A DNA stretch of 64,000 nucleotides from Melioribacteraceae bacterium. GTDB lineage: Bacteria; Bacteroidota; Ignavibacteria; Ignavibacteriales; Melioribacteraceae. A model generated the notes under the pieces. That model had not been told where the DNA came from and made no database searches. It saw nothing but the letters and a program-made list of their open reading frames with translations. The stretch is from the NCBI GenBank assembly GCA_016342755.1, contig JAEINS010000020.1, positions 1 through 64,000 of the forward strand, given 5' to 3'. Numbering within the stretch: position 1 is the stretch's first letter; each line of letters begins with the position of its first letter. Both the position numbers and the translations under genes were made by a program. Positions 46,801-54,732 of this stretch are shown piece by piece.

Positions 46801-49594
46801 TGGAAACGCAACTATTACTGGAACAAGATTATCTGTTGGTCATGTTGATGGCGAACCAGCTGGTATTAAAGGTTTACCAGTAGATGGCGGTTTTAAATAT
46901 AATGTAGTACCACCAGTAGAAAACCAAATTGGTGGAAAAGCTCCTTATTCATGGTCAATAAGTGCAACTCCTAGTTTAGGTGCTTCTCAAGCTTATGACT
47001 TAGAATTAGTTGGAACTGAATTTGCAAGACCATTCCAAGAAGTTAATGATTTAAGAATCATTAAGAGATTTGATGGTGAAGTTACTGCAAATGCGTGGTT
47101 CTTACACGGAAGTAATGATAATTATACAAATATATTAGAAGAAAATAATCCTACTCCAGACGATACTCTAATTACTGTTAGAAATGTTGGTTCTACTGGT
47201 GGATTAGTTCCTCAAAAAGGATTCTTTACAATTGGTATTCCTACACAAGCTCCTATATTTACAACTGTTCCTGCAAATGCTGTTGTTGCTGAAGCTGATA
47301 GTGTAGATGCACAATTTGTAGCTGAAGATCAAGATGCAATTGCTTCTGCAATTCTGTATTCTGTTGAAGCTGTTACTCCTGTTATTCCAGATTCTACATA
47401 TTCAATTGATGAAACTGGTAAATTAACTTTCAAACCTAATTATGATTTAGGTTCTGTAGCTGGTACAATGTATGAATTTACAGTAAAAGCTACAAAAGCA
47501 ACTGATTCATTATCATTTGTAACAGTTATGGATACAATTACTGTTACTGACGTAAATAGAGTTCCTGTAGCTGGCGTTGTTCCTAGTGATACATCATTTG
47601 TTGCCGAAGGTTCAACACAAAGTTGGATATTAGCTGCTACTGATATGGATATTGATAATGGTGGTTTTGTATATGCATTACAAACTGTTGTACCTGCAAC
47701 TGGTGATATTACTTTAGTTGGAGATTCTTTAGCATTTGCTCCTGCATATGGTACAGATGGCAATTCTTATGAAGTAACTTTAAGAATTACAGATGTTCCA
47801 GTTGGTGGTGCATTATTTGTTGACACAACTTTAACATTTGTTGTTTCTAATACAAATAGAGCTCCTGTTATGGTTGAAATGGCTGATACTACTGTTGACG
47901 AAGGCGCAACTTTAGAATTAAACTTTGCTGCAAATACAACTGAGCCTGATGGTGATGCTGTAACATTTGCATTCAGTTTAACTAAAGGTGGTGTTGTAGT
48001 TGCTGATAGTGGTGCTATTGCAGCAGGTGTTTATACATGGGTTCCAAAATATAATCAAGCTGGTATTTATGAATTAGTTGTTACTGCCACTGATGATAGT
48101 TTACTTGCTGTGAAAGATACAGTTATGGTTACGGTTAATGATCTTAACGTAGCTCCTGTATGGGTAGCTGTACTGCCTACACAAACAGTATATGTTGGTG
48201 ATACATTAACATTCAATTACGATGCTGAAGATTTAGACATGGATGCTTTAACTTATGCATTTGTTGGAAATTTCCCAGCAGACGCGACTTTAGATGCCGC
48301 AACTGGTGAATTTAGCTGGGCTCCTAAAACAGCTTCTACATTCCCTGTTTTAATTAAAGTATCTGTTACAGACGGTATTACAACAATAAATACTCAGGCA
48401 GAAATAACTATCGAAGTTACTACTGTTGAAGTTGCTGGTGTTGTAACTTATGAAAATGCTGGTACTGACCCAATAAAAGATGCAACTGTTAAGTTAATGC
48501 AAGGTTCAGTGGTAGTTGATTCAACTACTACAGATTCAACTGGTGCATATAAATTTACAGAAGTAAATGGCGGTGAGTATTCTATAATGGTTTCTTCAGA
48601 AGCTGTATGGCCTACTTCTGCAGTATTAGCGTCTGACGCTTTATTAGCTGCACGCAGTTCTGTTGATACAACTGTTATGTTAACTGATATGCAAAAATTA
48701 GCTGGTGATGTAACTGATGATACTGCTGTTAACGCTTTTGACGCTCTTAAAATTCTACAAAGAGTTGTTAAAATGGTTGACAAGTTTGCTGTAGCTGACT
48801 GGCAGTTTGAAACTAAAGCTGCATTTACAGTTGGTACATCAAACGTAAATAAAGATTTCTTAGCAATTGCTGCTGGTGATGTTAACAAAAGTTATACAAT
48901 GGCTGGTGCTTTAGCAAAAGAAAATGTAACTGTAGTTGAAGAAGAAGCTTTAAGAATTGCTCCTAAAGCTGAATTTGAATTACCAATTAAATTAGATGCG
49001 GTTTCTGAAGTAAGCGCGTTCACATTTAGATTAGCTTACCAGTCTGACAAAATGGAATTAGTTTCTGTTGCATCTAAAGCTCAAGGTCTTATGTCTTCTG
49101 CAAAAGATGGTGTTATTTCTCTAGCATGGGCTGACTTAAGCGGTAATAAAGCTCTAGTATTAGAAGATGATGCTGTTGTAGTTCTTACTTTCAAAGCGAC
49201 TGAAGAATTTGCAAAATCTGAAACTGCTGGATTAACACTTGAACTAGGTGAAGTAGTTAACAAGTTAGGTAAAGATGTAAGTGCAAATATTTCATTACAG
49301 GGTGCTGAAATAGCAATACCTGAAAACTTTGCATTAAACCAAAACTATCCTAACCCATTCAATCCAACTACTACTATTGCATACGATATGCCGATTGCTG
49401 GTAAAGTAACTCTTAAAGTATTCAATACCTTAGGTCAGGAAGTTTCTACTATAGTAAATGAAGTTAGAGAAGCTGGAACTCACAAAGCTATATTTAATGC
49501 TACTAACATGGCAAGTGGTATCTACTTCTTCAACATTACGGTGGAAGGTACAAAGAACTTTGTACAAACTAAGAAAATGGTATTATTGAAGTAA
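40808..49594 (+). CDS. Giant T9SS-secreted surface protein: beta-helix-like repeats, Ig-like repeats, dockerin-like and cohesin-like modules
   Basis: From the ATG at 40808 (ribosome site tggaga) the protein is 2928 residues, with a 27-residue signal peptide ending in AGSTFAQ. The first mature residues (TFYVNRDIGSDGRDGSQA) match the opening of right-handed beta-helix proteins. Residues to about 2000 are Gly/Thr/Asn/Val/Ala-rich strand repeats like adhesins. Four Ig/cadherin-like repeats follow (about 2148-2540), then a carboxypeptidase-regulatory-like module (about 2542-2625), a dockerin-like segment (GDVTDDTAVNAFDALKILQR, about 2631-2700), a cohesin-like module (about 2716-2835) and a T9SS tail (NQNYPNPFNPTTTIAY; KKMVLLK). 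I saw no Cys anywhere. Probably a surface adhesin or matrix protein. Confidence 0.88.
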   Translation: MNLHKLTKKFGFLLVLLVVLAGSTFAQTTFYVNRDIGSDGRDGSQATLLVPDDGVTGPKLTVTDAMNGAVDGDIISVAYSALNKYAEGDITVTKELTFTSTGAGTPVFTGGLIINQVAAGDDVEFIGPFHFEADGVANLGLDMQVGDLTGADNLTIEESVHLLNDTWTLSGQLNYVGVINFEYENTTAAAIDFVTGDEFPVTASTGVVTNLDLTKTGAGAVTLELNEDKTINGVLTTAGAVDLGTNTLFIAGNSVAHAIGGDVTNGTVDFDLDGGNATITGAFDLDNLVVGSTETPAVARTLAVNTVVEINNVTANNNVVTDLNNTGDILGNLTNNSSGDMTTANDGDIVGNVTLTGAGNITLDAAGANASDIGGNILVSGTGTLTWNDGVLDNINAINVGGNVDLTTQVDVSAAGNETGLALITFIDVPVVVTGDVTNSFDITGTTENAGDNDNDNGIILFETDASGDVTLGNVVNESTNNVVVDGGSTSDNNGIIEFDFDAAGAGGGATFTAKDITNSSSASNVASASGNIQFSGTTVDPIVVEDVLNTSNTTIAASGLIDFGGTATGDFTANSITTSGSTDGGNIIITDGTVTIVRNPSATGTVTNSRTVAGADIVFGLGTTAIQGSLINSGAALISFDATANPVTVTYAIQSSGAGNITFASIGGGISANSVSLTGSGDILAVAHTGSFTASTTTVNGTGAVLDLSASHTVAPSFGVLTITDGTLDATAATGVDFSTNSFTMDGGTLNLTGVNAGADEDLLVANGFSLTGGTVVLTDIQNITVSGTSLVYGGVSTNPTVTLGGATTAIVFDEPIPNVLQTMTIGDNFPEWPGDLNVANPANISTVVRFTGGNLTVLEDVTFNTNSVLNAIQIDGAKIYIGDNNQPATGGTFANTTGYTTVNDGRVVMSGSQAQQVTHGGGAVVFGGFEVDNNAGTAGPANADVYIGAQATNEANAVFDDFFYLAEGSVEGADISFNGALPYPTIVRNNGTFLVEPTWVSKVNITYIGTEKTTASEVPTTVTVLNNMTIQTTNHTAGGAQAGYGVVSLGANAQVNGTLTVKEKQTLDLNTFDLTLAGSTVVLTGDIAGAAGDKVILAATAGTTIDGAGYLPNVEVANGSVGNVITENIAGLVDDLLNGDNDRNNNDDTTPDASITYAGGGAVAGDASDLTITFPALAAAPAPQYHFANLTMADEFETFTLGSNAAMMGDATFHGTTDLGTFTLQHQGTAPTFDGTSTVGNGTLEFVTTATDIQVTTSAATVAANVIFDVPETAAAPNSNGTVTFDVGNAGQNSLTITGNVTLQDDATSNDNNGTTVEIGNGKTLTLAGTNVDVAANSNFTVTGGAGVGTGLLVLNVAVPNTLLTYTTAANTSVANLEVADDVTLAGAVVGSDLTVYNFTHSDGLLTFGTADLVVTNLFDRTGDGTYNGDGVLLIDNTVPVANFKHANFASPTNMVINNLEFEAGITMQNAGAQLIVVENLTIDNVDVDNQVAASASLITVGDATTVPTVKAIGAGADVSSNQLTFANANADFVFEGAAFTVATNIWPEASTADGMVARDVTVDMVAAGTVLTLTDSRYIGGDLDLLDGVLTWDNPDVLEIASGSTIKRVNGMLDRNANANAVVGTLTAPLVNLEYQGAYDTDIEYSLPLEVNNFELLTAASVIDIVSPRSTVGVTPSIDGVVTLALGSGINVDANTTFTQVLTIPDGSLVDVGANVVAPASATATFPAGIIISPDAGAVAPLGGNLTVTNGLANVTAAGITNNGMINNNEVITTVGGLTMGTSAVYTGTGTDVLNADSLVTAGTVNLEDGSAINMTGNAVLGGALDFNAAAVAANLVFATLTTSGNLNITGTVANGNNLDVVFNALDADQDVTIPTAGVTVHDFTMNQTSAVVPPNVTKNIVEVTGGNLVIDGTLNLTRGILDAGDNNVSVNLTVNGAGIITGTGVNRALAHPTHISHVVGNLGVNIPVASIGRIEWPVGATNGDYRPVAITFTAGNATITGTRLSVGHVDGEPAGIKGLPVDGGFKYNVVPPVENQIGGKAPYSWSISATPSLGASQAYDLELVGTEFARPFQEVNDLRIIKRFDGEVTANAWFLHGSNDNYTNILEENNPTPDDTLITVRNVGSTGGLVPQKGFFTIGIPTQAPIFTTVPANAVVAEADSVDAQFVAEDQDAIASAILYSVEAVTPVIPDSTYSIDETGKLTFKPNYDLGSVAGTMYEFTVKATKATDSLSFVTVMDTITVTDVNRVPVAGVVPSDTSFVAEGSTQSWILAATDMDIDNGGFVYALQTVVPATGDITLVGDSLAFAPAYGTDGNSYEVTLRITDVPVGGALFVDTTLTFVVSNTNRAPVMVEMADTTVDEGATLELNFAANTTEPDGDAVTFAFSLTKGGVVVADSGAIAAGVYTWVPKYNQAGIYELVVTATDDSLLAVKDTVMVTVNDLNVAPVWVAVLPTQTVYVGDTLTFNYDAEDLDMDALTYAFVGNFPADATLDAATGEFSWAPKTASTFPVLIKVSVTDGITTINTQAEITIEVTTVEVAGVVTYENAGTDPIKDATVKLMQGSVVVDSTTTDSTGAYKFTEVNGGEYSIMVSSEAVWPTSAVLASDALLAARSSVDTTVMLTDMQKLAGDVTDDTAVNAFDALKILQRVVKMVDKFAVADWQFETKAAFTVGTSNVNKDFLAIAAGDVNKSYTMAGALAKENVTVVEEEALRIAPKAEFELPIKLDAVSEVSAFTFRLAYQSDKMELVSVASKAQGLMSSAKDGVISLAWADLSGNKALVLEDDAVVVLTFKATEEFAKSETAGLTLELGEVVNKLGKDVSANISLQGAEIAIPENFALNQNYPNPFNPTTTIAYDMPIAGKVTLKVFNTLGQEVSTIVNEVREAGTHKAIFNATNMASGIYFFNITVEGTKNFVQTKKMVLLK

Positions 49595-49616
49595 TTCAAT
49601 TATCATAAATGGAAGT

Positions 49617-49653
49617 AAGGGTTAAGAAATTAACCCTTCTTCTTTTCTTTTTT
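49617..49653 (+). terminator. Terminator hairpin with GAAA loop between the two large T9SS genes
   Basis: aagggttaa (49617-49625), loop gaaa, ttaaccctt (49630-49638), then a pyrimidine/T-rich tail to 49653. It sits 22 bases after the giant gene stop, so the next gene may have its own promoter or depend on read-through. Confidence 0.75.
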
Positions 49654-49685
49654 AATTAAATTTTTATCATGTGAGGAAAAAGTAT

Positions 49686-52600
49686 ATGAAAAAATTCATC
49701 TCATTGCTGAGCATTATATTATTGTTCTTCACTTGTACTATTAGTGGCCAAACCACCGTGAGTATTCCTGATACAACTGTGGCTGAGAATGTCGAAGTTT
49801 TACTTCCAGTAAAATCCGGCGCTCTTGCTGAAGTTGGATCATTTAGTTTGAATATTGCTTTTGATACTACTGCAGTTGAATATAAGGGTATAGAAAATAA
49901 TGTATTTACAACTGGAACTTTTATTGTTAATGATACAACCGATGCCGGTGTTCTTTATATTGGCTGGTTTGGTACTGATGCAGTTGAAGTTACAGATAAA
50001 TTATTTGACCTTAAATTTCAATACAAAAGTGGTTCAAGTGCCGTTCAGTTCACGGGTTCAAACGAAATAACAGATCTTAATAATATTCCATATACAGTTA
50101 ATTTTGTGAATGGAAGTGTGGGTTCAGTACCTGCTGCTTTAGGTCTTGGTGAAGTAACTGGTGAAAGTGGAGATACAGTTAAGGTTCCATTTAATGCTGT
50201 TAATTTAGAAGGCATTGGTTCAATGGGATTTTATATAAATTATGATACTGCAGCTGTTGAGTATGTTGGTTTAACTGATGATATAGTCGGTTTTACTGCT
50301 ACTCCAATGGAAACTGCAGATGGTCAGGTTATTTTAACCTGGATTTCAATTACTGGGACTCCTTTTACTTTAGAAGAGGGTGTTTTAGTTAATTTAAATT
50401 TTGTTATTAAGGCTGGTACAACAGATTTAACATTTGTTGCTCCCACTGAAATAACTGATACAGAAAATAATGTTTTAGCTTTGGTACCAACAAATGGAAA
50501 AATCACTGAAGATGTTCCTCCAGCGTTGGTTCCTAGTTTAATTTTAGGTAAAGTTTTAGCTAATCTGGGTTCAGATGTTGTTGTACCAATGAATGCGGTT
50601 GCTATTGAGGATTTAGCTTCTTTTACTATGACTATAGCATTTGATACAGCAGTTGTAAGCTTTGTTGAAGTTCAGAATGTTGCTGCTGGAACATTAGTTG
50701 CAAATGCTGAAAATGGTATTTTGAATTTAGCCTGGTTTGATACAACTCCTTATGCTGAAACTGAAGGTAAATTTGCTGATTTAGTTTTCAATTATAAAAG
50801 TGGAACTTCTGCTCTTGATTTAGAAGCTGCACAAATCACTGATATTAATGGTGCTTCATTAGCTATTACTTTAGTTGACGGTAGTGTTATGTTAAATCCT
50901 AACGTTGCTCCTGTTATTACAGCTCCAGAATCAATGAGTTTTGTTGAAGGTGCTAATGTTTTAGTTCCATTAACAACAAGCGATATAAATAGTGATGTAT
51001 TAACTGTTACAGCTATTGAAGATTTACCTGAAGGTAGTTCAATTTCTCCAACAGCATTATTTATTAATAATGCGGGCGTAAGTGCCGGTTCTTATACTTT
51101 CACTTTAGTTGTTAGTGACGGTATGGCAACTGATACTGCTGTTACAACAGTTAATGTTACAGAATATATGGCTCCTAAAGCTATAGATTACTGGAAAAAA
51201 ACTGTTTCATTTGGTATGTCAGGTCAATCAGTTCAATATTCTGCTGTTGATGGTGAAGGCAAAGTATGGGCTACTAATTATGGTGTTCCTGGTGAAGTTG
51301 GTTTGTATGTATTTAATTCAGATACAACACAGGCATCTTTTAGTCCTATTACTACTGGTCTTAATGAAAATGGTGAAGTTATTGAGCTTTCCCAGGTTGG
51401 TGGTGTTGCATATTCTGATGGTGTTATATATGCTATTTCTTATGCAACCAAAACAGTTGTTAAATATAATGCGGCTGATGGTACACCATTAAATGGATGG
51501 ACTCTTGCATTTAGTCCTGGTGATCTTGATATAGATGTTTCTGGAAATATATACGTTGGAAATAAAGTTGCTGCAATGTTTAGTGTTTTCAACAGCGAAG
51601 GTATTGAATATAAAGGTTCACCAGTTGGTGTTGCCGGATGGCATATTAACAGAGGACTTAGTGTTACTCGTGATGGATCTAAAGTATTCTTAGCTGACGA
51701 AAGCAGTGATAAAATTGCTATGTTTGAAGGTGGCATTGTTTCTTCTGATTCATGTGCATTTGTTGCTGGTGAAGATTTCAAAAATTCTGGATTAACTGAT
51801 CCTAAAGCATGTGAAATTGATCCATTTGGCAGAATGTGGATTTCTGATTATGGTAATAATAGAGTTCTGATATATGGTTTAGATAAAACTCTTATTCAGG
51901 AAATATCTATTACTAACCCTGATGGAGCCGCATTTGATTACGAAAATGGACTTGCTTACATTAATCATTTTGGTGGCGATAACATGATTTCGCAATTTAT
52001 TGCGAGTTATCCTGATGCTGAGTTGCCATTGATTGAAGCTGCGACAGATGGAACATTAGATCAAGAATGGACATCGAATGCACTTGGTGGTGATATAACT
52101 TTAACAGTTGTTGACTCTACTGCTAGCGCATGGGGTAGCCATATTGTTCGTTATGACGATGCTGGTTATACTGGATTAGCGCTTATCAAAAAAACATTTG
52201 AGGAAAGTTATACAGTTTCTTCTGATATATATCTAGAAGGCGAAGTTTCTGAAACATTCCCATTATATACTGGAATTGCTATTAAATCTGCTGTTGATGA
52301 ATTAAAATATTATAGATTCATCTATAGAAATTCTTCTACTGATATGGGTCAGTTAAAACTTCAGGGTTATGATGGTGCTAGCTGGCACATTTCTAAAACC
52401 TGGAATGTTGGAACTGAAATTGATCAATTAGAAACTGGATGGCATAATTTTAAAGTAGCTGTTGATGGAAGTAAATTATATGTTTATATGGATAACCAGT
52501 TATTAGCCGGAAGTCCTATTCAGCTTACTGAAGCAGAAGCATTCTTAACTAAAGGTATGCCTGGTATCTACGTATATAATACTGCTAATGGTTATGTTGA

Positions 52601-53528
52601 TTTTGATAACTTTACAGTTGCTGAAAATAAACAATTAGAATATTCTATTGCTGATGTTCAGACTCCTGCTGATTCAACTGGCGATTCTCAACTTAAAGGT
52701 GAATACGTAATTACTGGTGGTATTGTTACTGCTGTTGAATTGGATGGCGACGGAAATGTTAAGCAATATTTCATTCAAGATGCACCTGGTGCATGGAATG
52801 GTGTTTTAGTATATGATCAATCAACTGTTGCAGTTGGAGATTCACTATATTTCCAAGGTATGGTTGATGAGTATTATGACAAAACTGAACTTAAACTTGT
52901 TAGTGGTTTAAGAATAGTTGCAAGTGGTATTGCTTTACCTGAAGCTGTTGCTTTAGCTAATACTGCTGATGTTAATAATGAAATGTATGAAGGTGTTCTT
53001 GTTTCTATTCAAAGTGCACAATGTATAGAAGGTAACAATAATTATGGTGAAGCAAAATTTGATGATGGATCTGGTTCTGTTATGACTGATGATTTGTTAA
53101 CTGATGCTTTCCCATTTGTTGTTGATGAATTCTATGATATTATTGGTGTTGTTGATTATTCATTTAATAACTTCAAAATTCTTTACCGTTCTGGTGAAGG
53201 TTCTGATATTACTGATATAAATGATCAAGATGAAAGTGAAACATTACCTGTTGAATTTGCTTTGGATCAAAACTATCCAAACCCATTCAACCCGACTACA
53301 AATATCAAATTTGCGCTAAAAGTTGACTCTAAAGTAACATTAAGCATTTATAATGTGCTTGGTGAGCAAGTAGCTAACTTAGTTAATGAAGATATGGCAG
53401 TTGGTGTTAAAACTGTTAATTTCAATGCTATTAGTCTTTCAAGTGGAATTTATTTCTACAGACTGGAAGCAAGAGGAAATGATGGTTCTAACTTCATAGA
53501 TGTTAAGAAGATGACTTTGTTAAAATAG
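49686..53528 (+). CDS. T9SS-secreted multimodular protein with three cohesin-like domains
   Basis: From the ATG at 49686 (ribosome site gagga; a GTG at 49671 is the alternative) the protein is 1280 residues with a signal peptide ending ISGQ. Three cohesin-like modules lie at about 23-146, 150-274 and 283-401; they share FDTTAVEYKGI-type, ADLVFNYKSG-type and EITD-type strands. An Ig-like module (408-500), a propeller-like region with NHL-type repeats (about 505-790), a lectin/LamG-like region (about 800-960), an OB-like DUF5689-type segment (about 975-1140) and a T9SS tail (DQNYPNPFNPTTNIKF; KKMTLLK) follow. It is the adjacent downstream gene to the giant protein, probably a partner on the surface. 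Confidence 0.85.
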   Translation: MKKFISLLSIILLFFTCTISGQTTVSIPDTTVAENVEVLLPVKSGALAEVGSFSLNIAFDTTAVEYKGIENNVFTTGTFIVNDTTDAGVLYIGWFGTDAVEVTDKLFDLKFQYKSGSSAVQFTGSNEITDLNNIPYTVNFVNGSVGSVPAALGLGEVTGESGDTVKVPFNAVNLEGIGSMGFYINYDTAAVEYVGLTDDIVGFTATPMETADGQVILTWISITGTPFTLEEGVLVNLNFVIKAGTTDLTFVAPTEITDTENNVLALVPTNGKITEDVPPALVPSLILGKVLANLGSDVVVPMNAVAIEDLASFTMTIAFDTAVVSFVEVQNVAAGTLVANAENGILNLAWFDTTPYAETEGKFADLVFNYKSGTSALDLEAAQITDINGASLAITLVDGSVMLNPNVAPVITAPESMSFVEGANVLVPLTTSDINSDVLTVTAIEDLPEGSSISPTALFINNAGVSAGSYTFTLVVSDGMATDTAVTTVNVTEYMAPKAIDYWKKTVSFGMSGQSVQYSAVDGEGKVWATNYGVPGEVGLYVFNSDTTQASFSPITTGLNENGEVIELSQVGGVAYSDGVIYAISYATKTVVKYNAADGTPLNGWTLAFSPGDLDIDVSGNIYVGNKVAAMFSVFNSEGIEYKGSPVGVAGWHINRGLSVTRDGSKVFLADESSDKIAMFEGGIVSSDSCAFVAGEDFKNSGLTDPKACEIDPFGRMWISDYGNNRVLIYGLDKTLIQEISITNPDGAAFDYENGLAYINHFGGDNMISQFIASYPDAELPLIEAATDGTLDQEWTSNALGGDITLTVVDSTASAWGSHIVRYDDAGYTGLALIKKTFEESYTVSSDIYLEGEVSETFPLYTGIAIKSAVDELKYYRFIYRNSSTDMGQLKLQGYDGASWHISKTWNVGTEIDQLETGWHNFKVAVDGSKLYVYMDNQLLAGSPIQLTEAEAFLTKGMPGIYVYNTANGYVDFDNFTVAENKQLEYSIADVQTPADSTGDSQLKGEYVITGGIVTAVELDGDGNVKQYFIQDAPGAWNGVLVYDQSTVAVGDSLYFQGMVDEYYDKTELKLVSGLRIVASGIALPEAVALANTADVNNEMYEGVLVSIQSAQCIEGNNNYGEAKFDDGSGSVMTDDLLTDAFPFVVDEFYDIIGVVDYSFNNFKILYRSGEGSDITDINDQDESETLPVEFALDQNYPNPFNPTTNIKFALKVDSKVTLSIYNVLGEQVANLVNEDMAVGVKTVNFNAISLSSGIYFYRLEARGNDGSNFIDVKKMTLLK

Positions 53529-53913
53529 TTTTTCTTCATGTATAGATTTATGGAGCTCCGTTTTGCGGAGCTCTTTTTATTTTAAATTTTCTATAATCCT
53601 CAAAGATTTTTTATACCCTCAGATTAAAACTAGTTACCTAATAGTTCCGAAATAACTTTCGAACCGAAAAATGCAAATTTATTTGGGTAATCCGTTAATC
53701 CAATCACATGTATAAATATTCCTATTGAAACACAATAAAGATACATCTTAAATGATCAGGTGACTGCTATTGGCTCAGCAATTTTAATCATAATGTTTTG
53801 GTTAATATTATCCATAAGTATAACTTAATTCATTCAGTAACAAATAATGGCTCTGTATAAGACCCTTTTTTGGCATAAAAGTGGACTATAAGAACTATTA
53901 CTTATAATCTCTA
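53529..53913. other. Intergenic region ahead of the polysaccharide cluster
   Basis: About 385 bases, AT-rich, no credible gene. The left end holds the terminator at 53554-53579. The right end should contain the promoter of the polysaccharide genes, but I could not settle on -35/-10 or TAnnTTTG elements. No JUMPstart-type sequence was seen. Confidence 0.5.
53554..53579 (+). terminator. Rho-independent terminator after the cohesin-like T9SS gene
   Basis: gagctccg (53554-53561), loop ttttg, cggagctc (53567-53574), then ttttt: a perfect GC-rich eight-base stem and T-run, 26 bases after the stop. Confidence 0.9.
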
Positions 53914-54732
53914 ATGGTTGCCACAATGAATTCTGAAAAGAAAAAAATATCCGTTATTATACTTTGCGGTGGGCAAGGTACACGACTAAGAGAGGAAACA
54001 GAATACAAACCCAAGCCTATGGTGGAAATTGGAGGAAAGCCGATTCTTTGGCATATAATGAAAATATATTCTTTCTATGGTTTCAATAACTTTATACTTG
54101 CATTAGGATACAAAGGATATTTGATCAAAAATTATTTCTTGAATTATAAATATTATAATAATGACTTTACACTTGATATGGGCAAAAATGGTTTTACGTT
54201 GCACGAAAAAAATGGGACTTCAGAAAAAAATTGGACAATAACATTTGTGGATACTGGAGAAAATTCCATGACCGGTGCCAGAATAAAAAATTGTTCAAAG
54301 TATATTAATACAGAAAATTTTGCAGTAACTTATGGAGATGGAGTTTCGAATGTAAATTTAGAGAAAGAATTTCAATTCCATGTAGATCATAATAAAGCCG
54401 TAACAATGTTAGGTGTTAATCCATTATCCAAATTTGGAGAACTAGTTATTGACGGTGATCAGGTAATGAATTTTAGTGAAAAGCCACAGGTAAATAGTTC
54501 TATTATTAATGGTGGATATTTTTTCATGAAGAAGCGATTTCTAAACTACTTAGACACCTCAGCTAATTGTATTCTGGAAAATGGGCCTTTAGAAAAGGCT
54601 TCATTGGATGGAGAAGTTATGATCTATAAACACCGTGATGAATGGTATTGCATGGATACATATCGCGATTATTTATTTTTAAATGATATGTGGGGAAAGA
54701 ATAAAAGACCATGGGCCATATGGGAAAAATGA
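53914..54732 (+). CDS. rfbF: Glucose-1-phosphate cytidylyltransferase
   Basis: The 272-residue protein makes CDP-glucose from glucose 1-phosphate and CTP. It has the nucleotidyltransferase start ILCGGQGTRLREETEYKPKP, then MVEIGGKPILWHIMKIYSFY, FAVTYGDGVSNVN and a C-terminal DRDYLFLNDMW-type ending typical of RfbF. It should feed CDP-activated deoxysugar synthesis for a surface glycan. The start may be 53914 or the ATG at 53926. The SDR gene overlaps its stop (atga), marking translational coupling. Confidence 0.9.
   Translation: MVATMNSEKKKISVIILCGGQGTRLREETEYKPKPMVEIGGKPILWHIMKIYSFYGFNNFILALGYKGYLIKNYFLNYKYYNNDFTLDMGKNGFTLHEKNGTSEKNWTITFVDTGENSMTGARIKNCSKYINTENFAVTYGDGVSNVNLEKEFQFHVDHNKAVTMLGVNPLSKFGELVIDGDQVMNFSEKPQVNSSIINGGYFFMKKRFLNYLDTSANCILENGPLEKASLDGEVMIYKHRDEWYCMDTYRDYLFLNDMWGKNKRPWAIWEK

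Noticed and set aside
49671-49685. GTG at 49671 as start of the cohesin-like T9SS gene
   Set aside because: The ATG at 49686 has gagga at a workable distance and directly starts the signal peptide; the GTG would put the ribosome site inside the coding sequence.
53700-53913. JUMPstart or ops element before the polysaccharide cluster
   Set aside because: No ggcggtagc-type core found in the spacer.
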